36,179 nt of DNA from an uncultured Flavobacteriaceae bacterium (GCA_937936275.1 CALHCJ010000010.1:1-36179), one strand, 5' to 3'; positions 16,055 to 24,543 are shown, counted from the first letter of the stretch. Notes: a model not told the origin generated them from the letters alone. Translations and numbers: made by a program.

Positions 16055-16447
16055 TTACTTCGTACCGCTATTTGGGTCTTTAATCTCTCCTTTGATTTTT
16101 AATACTTTGGTGGGGGTAGAGGCATTAGAAATAACCGTAATAGCTTTTCTAATAGGCCCAACTCTGTTGGTATCATATTTTACCTGAATTTCTCCAACTT
16201 TACCAGGTAGTATGGGTTCTTCTGGCTTCTTTGGTATAGTACAACCACAGCTCGAGCTTACTTTGCTAATGATAAGTGGAGCATCTCCGGTGTTCGTAAA
16301 TTCGAAAACACGAACTCCGTCTGAACCTTTATCAATCTGACCGTAATCAACGGTTTCTGTTTTAAATTCGATTTGAGCCACTTTTTCTTGCGCAGAAACG
16401 CTAATTGTAAGTAGGCCAACAAATAAAACAAGTACTAGTTTTTTCAT
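16055..16447 (-). CDS. DUF1573 family exported protein
   Basis: This is a 130-residue protein with a signal peptide (LVLVLFVGLLTISVSAQ). A single Ig-like DUF1573 domain follows: FKTETVDYGQIDKGSDGVRV, FTNTGDAPLIISKVSSSCGC and LKIKGEI. The SCGCTxP motif with its cysteine pair is the family hallmark; one cysteine may be lipidated, metal-binding or disulfide-bonded in relatives. Function is unknown; the fold is related to ASPM/SPD-2/Hydin domains. It is a single gene, convergent with the protease gene and divergent from valS across 289 bases. No exact TAnnTTTG box faces it; ATTATTTG near 16490 is a near miss. Confidence 0.88.
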   Translation of the reverse strand: MKKLVLVLFVGLLTISVSAQEKVAQIEFKTETVDYGQIDKGSDGVRVFEFTNTGDAPLIISKVSSSCGCTIPKKPEEPILPGKVGEIQVKYDTNRVGPIRKAITVISNASTPTKVLKIKGEIKDPNSGTK

Positions 16448-16598
16448 GTGTGTAATTTTTATTGTTCGTTAAGTTGCGATTTTGTCCAAATAATACATGG
16501 TTTTATGTCACTTTAATCACGTAACTACCTCGACTTCATCATTTTAATTTAGGGTGAACCTCAAAAGTATAATGTTTTTAAGGAACCTCCAAAATTCT

Positions 16599-16628
16599 TT
16601 TGTTATATACTAACGTTAGTTATTTTTG
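16599..16628 (+). promoter_or_regulatory. valS promoter (TTTG-N18-TATTTTTG) with a 12-bp palindrome in the spacer
   Basis: TTTG at 16599-16602 and TATTTTTG at 16621-16628 are separated by 18 bases, a full Bacteroidota promoter with the same spacing as the one at 327-355. The spacer contains the perfect palindrome ACTAACGTTAGT (16609-16620), a good position for an operator. The expected start is near 16632, giving a leader of about 105 bases. A 5-bp inverted repeat TGCGG/CCGCA (16688-16708) lies in that leader. The remaining bases between DUF1573 and valS show nothing else. Confidence 0.55.
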
Positions 16629-16736
16629 TTTCGTATTAATTGATTCGTTAAAACCAACGAATATATTAGTTTAACATTCGTCTTTTTTGCGGCATTTTGA
16701 GTACCGCATAGGAGTTGGCAAAAACTGTTCCAAAAA

Positions 16737-19367
16737 ATGGAAATTCCTTCAAAATATGACCCCCAAAATGCTGAAAATCGCTGGTATGACTACTGGATGC
16801 AGCATAACTACTTTCATTCTATACCTGATGATCGTGAGCCTTATACCATTGTTATTCCGCCACCAAACGTGACCGGAGTGCTACACATGGGGCATATGCT
16901 TAATAATACCATACAAGACGTTTTGACACGTCGTGCTCGATTGATGGGTAAAAATGCGTGCTGGGTGCCTGGTATGGACCATGCTTCAATAGCAACTGAA
17001 GCAAAAGTAGTTGCAAAATTGAAAGCTGAAGGTATTGATAAATCAGATTTAAGTAGAGAAGAATTTCTAAAGCATGCTTGGGCATGGACAGACAAATATG
17101 GTGGAGTTATTCTGGAGCAACTTAAGAAATTAGGATGTTCTTGTGATTGGGAGCGTACTGCTTTTACTATGGACGACGAGCGATATGCCAGTGTCATAAA
17201 GGTTTTTGTTGATTTACATAACAAAGGTTTGATTTACCGAGGGCATCGCATGGTCAATTGGGATCCAGAAGCACAAACTACACTGTCTGATGAAGAGGTA
17301 ATTTATGAAGAAAAACAAGGTTTATTGTATTATTTGGAGTATCAAATTGAAGGGTCTGAAGAGAAGGTAACTATTGCTACTACAAGGCCTGAAACCATAC
17401 TCGGCGATACTGCTATATGTATTAACCCCAACGATAAGCGTTTTCATCATTTAAAGGGTAAAAAAGCGATCGTGCCTATTAATAATCGTGTAATTCCTAT
17501 CATTGAAGACGAGTATGTTGATATCGAATTTGGTACGGGATGTCTGAAAGTTACCCCTGCTCACGATATCAACGATAAGAATTTAGGCGAGAAACATAAT
17601 TTAGAAACTATTGATATTTTTAATGCAGATGCTACCCTGAATTCGTTCGGATTACATTATGAAGGCAAAGACCGCTTTGTAGTTCGAAAAGAGATTTCCA
17701 AAGAGTTAGAGGAAAAAGGTTTTTTAGTAAAGACCGAACAACATTTAAATAAAGTAGGAACCTCAGAAAGAACTAAGGCCGTTATTGAACCCAGACTCTC
17801 TGATCAGTGGTTTTTAAAAATGGAAGAGTTGGTAAAACCCGCTATAAAAGGGGTTTTAGAATCTGACGATATTAAGTTCTACCCTAAAAAGTTTGAAAAC
17901 ACCTACCGCCATTGGATGGAAAATATTCGCGATTGGAATATCTCACGTCAATTATGGTGGGGACAACAAATACCTGCTTATTACTTTGGGGACGCGCAAA
18001 ATGATTTTGTTGTAGCAGAAAGCAAAAAAGAAGCATTAAAACTAGCTCGAGAAAAATCTGGCAATACAGAACTTACAATTGACAGCCTACGACAAGACGA
18101 AGATGCCTTAGATACTTGGTTTTCATCTTGGTTATGGCCGATGAGTGTTTTCAATGGAATCACCGACCCGAACAATGAGGAAGTAAATTATTATTACCCA
18201 ACAAATGATTTGGTGACAGGTCCAGATATTATTTTCTTTTGGGTAGCGCGTATGATTATCGCTGGCTATGAGTTCAGAGATGAGAAACCTTTTCAAAATG
18301 TTTATTTCACGGGATTGGTTCGTGACAAGCAGCGTCGCAAAATGTCAAAATCTTTGGGAAACTCACCCGATGCTTTAGAGCTTATTGAGCAATATGGTGC
18401 AGATGGAGTTCGTGTAGGGATGTTGTTGTGTTCTGCCGCAGGGAATGATTTGATGTTTGATGAAGATTTGTGTCAGCAAGGCAAAAATTTTGCAAATAAA
18501 ATATGGAACGGCTTTCGCTTGGTAAAAGGATGGGAGGTTGCCGATATAGCGCAACCCGAAGCTTCCAAATTAGGAATTGAATGGTATCAATCTAAGTTCA
18601 ATCAGACTTTAGAAGAAATTGAAGATCATTTCAGTAAGTATCGTATTTCAGATGCTTTGATGTCGACGTACAAGTTAGTTTGGGATGATTACAGCTCTTC
18701 GCTGTTGGAAATCATAAAACCAGCTTACCAACAACCCATAGATAGAACCACTTTTGATCAGGTTATAGAAATTTTTGAACAGAATTTGAAGTTGTTGCAT
18801 CCTTTCATGCCATTTCTGACCGAAGAGGTTTGGCAGCATATCGCAGAACGAAGTCCAGAAGAAGCCTTAATAATCTCAGAATGGCCTAAAATTAAGACAA
18901 CCGATAATAATTTGATCGCTGGTTTTGAATTTGCAGATGAAGTGATATCTGGTATTCGAACCATTCGTAAACAAAAGAACATTCCGATGAAAGAAGCTTT
19001 GGAAGTTTTGGTTTTAAACGAAGAAAAGGTTTCAAAGCTTTGGGACACGGTGATTTGCAAACTCACCAATGTTTCCAGTATATCCTATGTTGATACCACT
19101 GTAGATGGTGCTTTGTCGTTTCGCGTAAAATCAAATGAATATTTCATACCAATTAGTGGTACGATTGATATAGAAGCTGAAGTTGCCAAGATTCAAGAAG
19201 AATTAAAATATACCAAAGGCTTTTTGATTTCCGTTCAGAAGAAACTTTCTAACGAGCGTTTTGTAAATAATGCTCCAGAAAAAGTTATTGAAATTGAGCG
19301 CAAGAAACAAGCAGATGCTGAAGCCAAGATTGAGACTTTAGAGAAAAGTTTGGCTAGTTTGGGTTAG
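16737..19367 (+). CDS. valS: Valyl-tRNA synthetase
   Basis: This is an 876-residue class I aminoacyl-tRNA synthetase that charges tRNA-Val with valine. The HIGH-type motif is HMGH (50-53) in [14 protein letters not shown]. The CP1 editing domain has [10 protein letters not shown] (215-224), and KMSKS is at 535-539. An alpha-helical anticodon-binding domain follows (about 600-740). The C-terminal tail (about 810-876) is a coiled coil ([18 protein letters not shown] and onward) that contacts tRNA. Length is normal for Bacteroidota. The ATG at 16737 begins the usual EIPSKYDPQ start. Two small membrane-protein genes follow closely and may be co-transcribed. Confidence 0.98.
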   Translation: MEIPSKYDPQNAENRWYDYWMQHNYFHSIPDDREPYTIVIPPPNVTGVLHMGHMLNNTIQDVLTRRARLMGKNACWVPGMDHASIATEAKVVAKLKAEGIDKSDLSREEFLKHAWAWTDKYGGVILEQLKKLGCSCDWERTAFTMDDERYASVIKVFVDLHNKGLIYRGHRMVNWDPEAQTTLSDEEVIYEEKQGLLYYLEYQIEGSEEKVTIATTRPETILGDTAICINPNDKRFHHLKGKKAIVPINNRVIPIIEDEYVDIEFGTGCLKVTPAHDINDKNLGEKHNLETIDIFNADATLNSFGLHYEGKDRFVVRKEISKELEEKGFLVKTEQHLNKVGTSERTKAVIEPRLSDQWFLKMEELVKPAIKGVLESDDIKFYPKKFENTYRHWMENIRDWNISRQLWWGQQIPAYYFGDAQNDFVVAESKKEALKLAREKSGNTELTIDSLRQDEDALDTWFSSWLWPMSVFNGITDPNNEEVNYYYPTNDLVTGPDIIFFWVARMIIAGYEFRDEKPFQNVYFTGLVRDKQRRKMSKSLGNSPDALELIEQYGADGVRVGMLLCSAAGNDLMFDEDLCQQGKNFANKIWNGFRLVKGWEVADIAQPEASKLGIEWYQSKFNQTLEEIEDHFSKYRISDALMSTYKLVWDDYSSSLLEIIKPAYQQPIDRTTFDQVIEIFEQNLKLLHPFMPFLTEEVWQHIAERSPEEALIISEWPKIKTTDNNLIAGFEFADEVISGIRTIRKQKNIPMKEALEVLVLNEEKVSKLWDTVICKLTNVSSISYVDTTVDGALSFRVKSNEYFIPISGTIDIEAEVAKIQEELKYTKGFLISVQKKLSNERFVNNAPEKVIEIERKKQADAEAKIETLEKSLASLG

Positions 19368-19375
19368 TTTTGGAA

Positions 19376-19765
19376 ATGCATACAAAGGTTTCTGCAAAAA
19401 AACTTTTCTTAATTGACGCTATTGGAGCTTTGGTTTCAGCATTTTTTTTAGGAGTAGTACTAAGTGGACTACAAGAAAAGATTGGTATACCTAAACATAT
19501 ACTATATCTTCTAGCAATTCTACCTGTCTTCTTTGCGATCTATTCCTTTAGTTGTTACTTCTTTCTAAGGGAGAAGCAAAGGTTTTTTTTAAAAGGTATT
19601 GCCATTTTGAATCTTATGTACTGTTTTTTAACCATAGGTCTTCTTTTTTTCCATAACCGCAATCTTACTTGGTTAGGGTGGACCTATTTCGTAGTTGAAT
19701 TGATAATTCTATTTGTTTTGATTCGTATTGAATTGAAAGCGAGTACGAGTGATGTTATAAAATGA
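19376..19765 (+). CDS. Small four-helix membrane protein, unknown function
   Basis: I do not recognise this 129-residue protein. It has four likely membrane helices: about residues 11-30 (FLIDAIGALVSAFFLGVVL), 40-62, 72-94 and 98-120, with a short basic loop (REKQRFF) after the second and a soluble tail. It starts eight bases after the valS stop; the ATG at 19376 is preferred over a TTG at 19370. It is likely co-transcribed with valS, but nothing suggests a functional link. The next gene begins 28 bases on. Confidence 0.65.
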   Translation: MHTKVSAKKLFLIDAIGALVSAFFLGVVLSGLQEKIGIPKHILYLLAILPVFFAIYSFSCYFFLREKQRFFLKGIAILNLMYCFLTIGLLFFHNRNLTWLGWTYFVVELIILFVLIRIELKASTSDVIK

Positions 19766-19793
19766 AAACCAAAAAAATGTTTATTTTAGACCT

Positions 19794-19982
19794 ATGGATA
19801 TTAAAAAAATACTTGGTTTAGTCCTTACCTTATTAGGTATTGGAGGCTTAATTTACACCGCCATTTTATACGTAAATGGCTCAGGTGAATTTAAAATATT
19901 AGCGGTGTACGGCATTCTAGGTGCCATTTTCTTCTTTTCAGGCATGGGTTTGATCAAACGTTTAGGAAGTTCAAACGATTAA
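19794..19982 (+). CDS. Small two-helix membrane protein, unknown function
   Basis: This 62-residue protein consists of almost only two membrane helices: ILGLVLTLLGIGGLIYTAIL (about 5-25) and LAVYGILGAIFFFSGMGLI (about 35-54), with a short polar tail. I recall similar tiny proteins as common in flavobacteria without a known role. Its ATG lies 28 bases after the previous small membrane-protein gene, and the GNAT gene follows after 31 bases, so the group could be one transcript. Confidence 0.65.
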   Translation: MDIKKILGLVLTLLGIGGLIYTAILYVNGSGEFKILAVYGILGAIFFFSGMGLIKRLGSSND

Positions 19983-20013
19983 AACTATTTGCTATGGATA
20001 ATCAGAGAAGATT

Positions 20014-20523
20014 TTGAAAATCCATAACAGCACTTTAGAAGATATTCCTGAAATCTTCCGTTTATATGGTTTGGCAACCGAATATCAGAAAACTATCTTT
20101 CCTGAAAATACATGGCCGACTTTTGAACATCAACTTGTCACTACTGAAATTCAAGAGCAACGGCAGTTTAAAATCGTCATTGACGACCAAATCGCTTGTG
20201 TTTGGGCGATTACCTTTTCAGACCCGCACATCTGGGAGGAAAGCGAAAAAGACCCTGCCATTTACATACATCGTATAGCCACCAATCCTAGTTTTCGTGG
20301 ACAGAAATTTGTAACCCGAATTGTGCAATGGGTTCGGAAGTATGCAATATCTCACAAAAAAAAGTTTATAAGAATGGATACTTGCGGTAATAATCAAAAA
20401 CTAATCAGACACTACAAAAAGTGTGGTTTTGAGTTTTTAGGTATGGTTCGTCTAAGAAATACTAGTAAACTTCCAAGTCACTATCAGGATATCGATGTTT
20501 GTTTGTTTGAAATTCGCTGTTAA
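20014..20523 (+). CDS. GNAT family N-acetyltransferase
   Basis: This is a 169-residue acetyltransferase. The GNAT core is visible as YIHRIATNPSFRGQKF (motif A, with acetyl-CoA pyrophosphate-loop residues R-G-Q-K), RMDTCGNNQKLIRHYKKCGF (motif B) and a hydrophobic central strand IACVWAITF. The substrate could be an amine, amino acid or peptide and cannot be read. The only possible start is a TTG at 20014: an ATG at 19994 is out of frame, and an in-frame stop lies at 19999-20001. It sits downstream of the small membrane genes on the same strand. Confidence 0.82.
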   Translation: MKIHNSTLEDIPEIFRLYGLATEYQKTIFPENTWPTFEHQLVTTEIQEQRQFKIVIDDQIACVWAITFSDPHIWEESEKDPAIYIHRIATNPSFRGQKFVTRIVQWVRKYAISHKKKFIRMDTCGNNQKLIRHYKKCGFEFLGMVRLRNTSKLPSHYQDIDVCLFEIRC

Positions 20524-20620
20524 TCGAAATTTTGTTTATCTATCAAGTAGTTCATCGAATAGTAAGACTAAATCTTATAAAGATTGCGTTGTTGTCAAAA
20601 CCCCTTATTCAACCTAAATT

Positions 20621-20890
20621 ATGGAATTGGCCCAACGACTATTGACCTGCAAACAATGTGATAAGCGTAAGTTTGACCCAAATACCGGTCTTGTTTGCTC
20701 GCTAACCTTACGAAAACCGGAATTTGAAAACGATTGTAATGATTTTGTAATCGACCCAAAAGAAGTGGCAAAATTGAATGCAAAAGCTTATACTGCTGAA
20801 AAAGAATCTGGAAGCTCACTGTCTACTTGGGGGGTTATTGTAATTATTCTTTTTGTGATTCGATTTGTGATGCGAATGATGCGTGACTAA
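20621..20890 (+). CDS. Small membrane protein with N-terminal four-cysteine motif
   Basis: This 89-residue protein has an N-terminal C-x2-C-x12-C-x12-C motif (C10, C13, C26, C39) in the pattern TCKQCDKRKFDPNTGLVC, which looks like a small zinc-binding knuckle. A C-terminal membrane helix (about 69-86, WGVIVIILFVIRFVMRM) ends in a short basic tail. I recall this N-terminal motif in other Bacteroidota membrane proteins, but its function is unknown. The soluble part is probably cytoplasmic, judged from the basic C-terminus only weakly. It stands alone before the Crp/Fnr gene. Confidence 0.7.
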   Translation: MELAQRLLTCKQCDKRKFDPNTGLVCSLTLRKPEFENDCNDFVIDPKEVAKLNAKAYTAEKESGSSLSTWGVIVIILFVIRFVMRMMRD

Positions 20891-20944
20891 GTGAGTTTAA
20901 TATGATTTACAGCGTTAAAAAAATCTTCTTTTGAATTTTTGATT

Positions 20945-20952
20945 TAGCTTTG
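20945..20952 (+). promoter_or_regulatory. -7 box TAGCTTTG for the Crp/Fnr gene
   Basis: This is an exact TAnnTTTG match ending eight bases before the ATG at 20961, so the mRNA would have a leader of about five bases. Because the box covers the G of the possible GTG start at 20952, that upstream start is unlikely. No -33 TTG is seen at the usual distance. Confidence 0.4.
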
Positions 20953-20960
20953 TGTTCGTT

Positions 20961-21539
20961 ATGATTGACGAAGTTCTAAAGACCCTTACCCTAAATATTA
21001 CTCCACTTTCTGATGAAACGCTCTCTGAGGTTAGAGAATATGCAAGAATAATACATGTTTCTAAAGGTGATGTATTGGTGAGAGAAGGAGAATTTTCTGA
21101 TCAATTATATTTTGTAGTTCAAGGAGGTGCCAGGGCTTTTTACCTCAAGGATGGCAAAACCATTACAGACTGGTTCGCTTTTGAAAACGATTTTATTTCA
21201 TCAATTATAAGCTTTTTTCTAGAGGTGCCGAGTCAACACTATGTTGAGGTGTTAGAAGATACCACGCTCATGGTATTACAACTTAGAGATCTAGAAACAC
21301 TTTGTGATAAATACCATGATTTTGAACGTTTTGCAAGGTTAAGTGTCACGAAAACGATGATAGAATTACAACAACGTATTGTATCCTTACAATTCAAATC
21401 GTCTAAGGAAAGATATAATAGCCTACTAGAAAATTATCCTAAGATAGAACTGAGAGCACCCTTAGGCGATATCGCGTCGTATTTAGGTATCACACAAGAA
21501 ACCTTAAGTCGTATTCGCAATTCTAAAAACGGAATTTGA
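20961..21539 (+). CDS. Crp/Fnr family transcription regulator
   Basis: This 192-residue protein has a cyclic-nucleotide-binding-type beta barrel (about 20-115: SKGDVLVREGEFSDQLYFVV), a long dimerisation helix (about 120-145) and a C-terminal helix-turn-helix ending LGITQETLSRIRNSKNGI. The recognition helix carries E180-T-L-S183-R184, the same E-x-x-S-R pattern that reads TTGAT half-sites in FNR. It has one cysteine (C115) and no N-terminal cysteine cluster, so it cannot carry an FNR-type iron-sulfur cluster and must sense something else or act without ligand. The ATG at 20961 is preferred over a GTG at 20952. A perfect FNR-type site overlaps its stop codon and precedes the next two genes, which makes them likely targets. 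Confidence 0.92.
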   Translation: MIDEVLKTLTLNITPLSDETLSEVREYARIIHVSKGDVLVREGEFSDQLYFVVQGGARAFYLKDGKTITDWFAFENDFISSIISFFLEVPSQHYVEVLEDTTLMVLQLRDLETLCDKYHDFERFARLSVTKTMIELQQRIVSLQFKSSKERYNSLLENYPKIELRAPLGDIASYLGITQETLSRIRNSKNGI

Positions 21540-21549
21540 TTTATATCAA
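21536..21549 (+). promoter_or_regulatory. Perfect FNR-type operator TTGAT-N4-ATCAA
   Basis: TTGAT (21536-21540) and ATCAA (21545-21549) are exact inverted half-sites around TTAT, extended by one further pair (T21535/A21550). This is the textbook FNR consensus. The site overlaps the TGA of the Crp/Fnr gene (21537-21539), and its centre lies about 41 bases before the predicted start of the promoter box at 21572-21579. That is the position from which class II CRP/FNR activators work. Confidence 0.6.
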
Positions 21550-21571
21550 AGGAACGGAATGTTACCTGCGT

Positions 21572-21579
21572 TACTTTTG
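21572..21579 (+). promoter_or_regulatory. -7 box TACTTTTG for the membrane protein-oxidoreductase pair
   Basis: This is an exact TAnnTTTG match with an expected start near 21583, ten bases before the ATG at 21593. No TTG occurs around 21551-21553, where a -33 element should be; the FNR-type site at 21536-21549 abuts that place. This fits an activator-dependent promoter. Confidence 0.5.
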
Positions 21580-21592
21580 ATAAAAATAAAAG

Positions 21593-21985
21593 ATGAACAC
21601 CTTTTTAATCATTGCAAATGTACTAGTCTTATTTACTTTTATTGTCCATACTTTCGTAGGTGATAGAGAGTATCGAAAAATAGAACCTCAAGATATAAGC
21701 CCCAAAAGACTTCGCATATTTTGGACGATGGGTAGAGGAGCATTTCACATAGTTTCTATTGATTTTCTGTTTGCTTCGATAGGTCTGGCTACAATTAACT
21801 TCACAGATTATTTTGAAGACACAAACCTTCTCCTCCATCTTCTTGCTCTGTACTTTCTAGGCTATGGAGTTGCATTCTTAGTCACCCTTATCATGTCAAG
21901 AAAATTTGAAAATATCTATTGTAAAATGTGGCAATGGATATTGATGTTAGTTAATGCTGGACTAATTTATATGGGCAGTTATTAA
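21593..21985 (+). CDS. Four-helix membrane protein, probable target of the adjacent Crp/Fnr regulator
   Basis: This 130-residue protein has four predicted membrane helices: about 3-21 (FLIIANVLVLFTFIVHTFV), 48-68, 80-101 and 109-127. Conserved-looking polar residues sit near the membrane: H19 in VHTFVGDREYR, and GRGAFH with H52. I do not recognise a characterised family. It begins 53 bases after the Crp/Fnr gene behind a putative FNR-type operator and a -7 box, and is followed after 31 bases by a flavodoxin-fold oxidoreductase, so the two likely form one regulated unit. A role in redox or membrane stress is inference from that context only. Confidence 0.75.
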   Translation: MNTFLIIANVLVLFTFIVHTFVGDREYRKIEPQDISPKRLRIFWTMGRGAFHIVSIDFLFASIGLATINFTDYFEDTNLLLHLLALYFLGYGVAFLVTLIMSRKFENIYCKMWQWILMLVNAGLIYMGSY

Positions 21986-22016
21986 CGTTCGAGAACTATA
22001 AAAAATATGTATTATT

Positions 22017-22592
22017 ATGAAGATATTACTTATTAATGGTCATCCAGATAGCGAAAGTTATAATCATGCCTTGGCGGAATCTTATATAAAAGGCGCTACC
22101 AATTCGGGAGCCGAGGTTAAGCAAATCAATGTTGCTGAATTGTCCTTCAATCCCAATTTGAAGTTTGGATATCGAATGCGTACCGAATTAGAACCCGATC
22201 TGCTCAAAGCTCAAGATAGCATTCAATGGGCAGATCATATTGTTTGGATTTATCCTGTTTGGTGGGGTTCTGTACCTGCCCTAATGAAAGGTTTTTTAGA
22301 TAGGGTATTACTCCCCGGTTTCGCATTCAAGAAAAGAGAGGGTTCTGTTTGGTGGGATAAATATTTGACAGGTAAAACATGTCGAATTATTTGTACATTA
22401 GATCAACCTGCATGGTATTATAGATGGATAAATAATAGACCAAGTTCAATGGCTATGAAAAAACTTACCATGAATTTTATAGGTATTAAAAAAGTCAGAA
22501 TAACTTCTATTGGTCCATTACGGTTATCGAAAGAAGAATTTCGACAAAAATGGTTGAGAAAAGTGGAGCAATTGGGTTTTAAAAATATGTAG
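22017..22592 (+). CDS. Flavodoxin-fold NAD(P)H-dependent oxidoreductase (quinone reductase-like)
   Basis: This 191-residue protein is of the Flavodoxin_2 (NQO1/MdaB/KefF-like) superfamily. The N-terminal ILLINGHPDSESYNHAL binds the FMN or FAD phosphate, and IVWIYPVWWGSVPALMKGFL is the family signature around the isoalloxazine ring. VLLPGFAFKKREG follows, as is typical of two-electron quinone or azo reductases. It should use NAD(P)H to reduce quinones or similar acceptors in the cytosol; the substrate is not readable. It is the second gene after the putative FNR-type site, 31 bases downstream of the four-helix membrane protein. The ATG at 22017 fits the fold start. Confidence 0.9.
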   Translation: MKILLINGHPDSESYNHALAESYIKGATNSGAEVKQINVAELSFNPNLKFGYRMRTELEPDLLKAQDSIQWADHIVWIYPVWWGSVPALMKGFLDRVLLPGFAFKKREGSVWWDKYLTGKTCRIICTLDQPAWYYRWINNRPSSMAMKKLTMNFIGIKKVRITSIGPLRLSKEEFRQKWLRKVEQLGFKNM

Positions 22593-22663
22593 TTAAACGG
22601 CTCACCCCTAGTTACCTGTTCTCGTTTGAAGGAATTTCCTATCTTTAGGGAAAGATCAAAATC

Positions 22664-23254
22664 ATGAAAAACTTATTTTCAATCACTATGGTTCTCTCCA
22701 TTTTTTCAGCGTGTGCTCAAAAGATAAAACCTGAAATCATGCCCAAGGATATTCAAATAAAAACTGCTTTATTACCGGCGCCAGAGGACAAAAAAGAAGA
22801 AGCCATGGTGTATGGTTATGATAAAGATGGAGAAATGATAGTTCTTCGTAAAGGAACCAATGATCTCGTTTGTTTGGCAGATAACCCATATAACGAAGGC
22901 ATAAGTGTTTCGTGTTACTTTAAAGAATTAGACCCGTTCATGCAAAGAGGTCGCGATTTGAAAAAAGAAGGAAAGGAAACCATGGCGATTCGTAAATTAC
23001 GAGGGGAAGAAGTAGCCTCAGGAAAATTAAAAATGCCAGAAGCACCTAGCATGATGTATATTTATTATGGAACTGAAGAAACCTATGACAAAACAAAAGG
23101 GACTCTCGGAGATGGCCAATTTAGATATGTAATTTATACCCCTTTTGCTACCGCAGAATCTACAGGTTTACCTTTAAAACCTCACGCTAAGGGAATGCCT
23201 TGGTTAATGGATCCGGGCACACATCGCGCTCATATTATGGTAGGTCCGAATTAA
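22664..23254 (+). CDS. Lipoprotein of unknown function
   Basis: This is a 196-residue protein with a lipoprotein signal: a hydrophobic stretch SITMVLSIF followed by the lipobox FSAC (C17) and then AQK, so it is probably an outer or inner membrane lipoprotein facing the periplasm. The mature part contains MVYGYDKDGEMIVLRKGTND, a CLADNPYNE...SCYFKELDPFM stretch and a closing PWLMDPGTHRAHIMVGPN. I do not recognise a named domain. It ends 20 bases before the alkylglycerol-monooxygenase-like gene, so the two may be expressed together. TATCTTTA at 22640-22647 is one base off the -7 consensus. Confidence 0.75.
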   Translation: MKNLFSITMVLSIFSACAQKIKPEIMPKDIQIKTALLPAPEDKKEEAMVYGYDKDGEMIVLRKGTNDLVCLADNPYNEGISVSCYFKELDPFMQRGRDLKKEGKETMAIRKLRGEEVASGKLKMPEAPSMMYIYYGTEETYDKTKGTLGDGQFRYVIYTPFATAESTGLPLKPHAKGMPWLMDPGTHRAHIMVGPN

Positions 23255-23274
23255 AATTAGTTCTCGACGAGCTT

Positions 23275-24543
23275 ATGGAAACTTACGCGAAAGCCCTCTT
23301 ATACGCGATTCCCTTTTTTATGATTTTGCTGATGACCGAAATCTTATACGGCTATTTTGTAAAGAATCAGAAGTATAAGGTGATGGATACGGTTTCTAGT
23401 ATCAGTTCTGGATTTACCAATATCTTAAAAGATAGCTTAGGTTTAGGACTCATTCTTGTTACTTACCCGTATTTAGTTGAACATCTCGCACTAACAGAAA
23501 TCAAAACAACTTGGCTGGTTTGGTTCACTGCTTTTATTGCTATTGATTTTGCTGGATATTGGAATCATAGATTAAGTCACAAAGTAAATTTTTTTTGGAA
23601 CCAACATGTAATTCATCACAGTAGTGAAGAGTTTAATTTAGCCTGTGCGTTACGTCAATCGATTTCTAACTTGATAGGATATTTTCCGTTATTCTTGCTA
23701 CCTGCAGCTTTGTTGGGAGTTCCGTATAAAGTGATTGCCATTCTTGCCCCTATACATTTGTTTGCCCAATTTTGGTATCATACGCAGCATATTGGTAAGT
23801 TGGGTTGGCTAGAATATATTATTATTACACCTTCTCAACATCGTGTTCACCATGCAATAAATCCGGAGTACATCGATAAGAATTTAGGACAGATTTTATC
23901 TATTTGGGATCGTATTTTTGGTACTTTTCAAGAGGAACTAAAAGATGTGCCACCACAATATGGCGTGTTGAAACCTGCAGCTACATGGAACCCTGTGCTT
24001 ATTAATTTTCAGCACCTTTGGAGAATTTTTAAAGACGCATGGCGTACCAATAGTTATTGGGATAAACTTCGAATTTGGTTTATGCCTACGGGGTGGAGGC
24101 CATCAGATGTCAAAACCAAATATCCCATAGCTATTATTGAAGATGTATATTGTTTTAATCGATATCAAACACCCTCGAGCAAAGCGTTAAATGGGTATTC
24201 AATTTTTCAATTGTTTGCTACTTTAGGTTTTTTACTGTTCCTTTTTTATAATTATTCAAACATTGAGTTTAATAGCTTATTACTTTACGGCGCCTTCATT
24301 TTTGTGGGTATCTACGGATATACAACCTTGATGGACAGAACAAAGTATGCTGTTTGGATTGAGTTATTCAGGGGTTTTGCTGGTTTGATATTCATATTTT
24401 TAGTCAATGATTGGTTCGGATTAAATACCTATATCTCGGCTGGAAGCGCCCTAATAGGGCTATATTTCATCATTACCATTCTAGGTGCCATTTACTTTAC
24501 CTATATAGAAAATAAGGAGTTACCCATTAAAATATCTTTATGA
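23275..24543 (+). CDS. Sterol desaturase/fatty-acid hydroxylase family protein, alkylglycerol monooxygenase-like
   Basis: This is a 422-residue polytopic membrane protein with the eight-histidine di-iron pattern of the fatty-acid hydroxylase superfamily: HRLSH (98-102), HVIHH (111-115), single histidines at 161, 169 and 172, and QHRVHH (188-193). The N-terminal EILYGYFVKNQKYKVMDTVS segment and the extra C-terminal helices (about 305-420) match the architecture of alkylglycerol monooxygenase (TMEM195) relatives, which cleave ether lipids. The bacterial substrate is not known, and pterin dependence cannot be inferred. The ATG at 23275 is chosen; longer starts read back into the lipoprotein gene. 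It probably forms a pair with that lipoprotein. Confidence 0.88.
   Translation: METYAKALLYAIPFFMILLMTEILYGYFVKNQKYKVMDTVSSISSGFTNILKDSLGLGLILVTYPYLVEHLALTEIKTTWLVWFTAFIAIDFAGYWNHRLSHKVNFFWNQHVIHHSSEEFNLACALRQSISNLIGYFPLFLLPAALLGVPYKVIAILAPIHLFAQFWYHTQHIGKLGWLEYIIITPSQHRVHHAINPEYIDKNLGQILSIWDRIFGTFQEELKDVPPQYGVLKPAATWNPVLINFQHLWRIFKDAWRTNSYWDKLRIWFMPTGWRPSDVKTKYPIAIIEDVYCFNRYQTPSSKALNGYSIFQLFATLGFLLFLFYNYSNIEFNSLLLYGAFIFVGIYGYTTLMDRTKYAVWIELFRGFAGLIFIFLVNDWFGLNTYISAGSALIGLYFIITILGAIYFTYIENKELPIKISL

Noticed and set aside
16841-17224. 127-codon minus-strand frame
   Set aside because: It is antisense to the HMGH motif region of valS with no supporting features.
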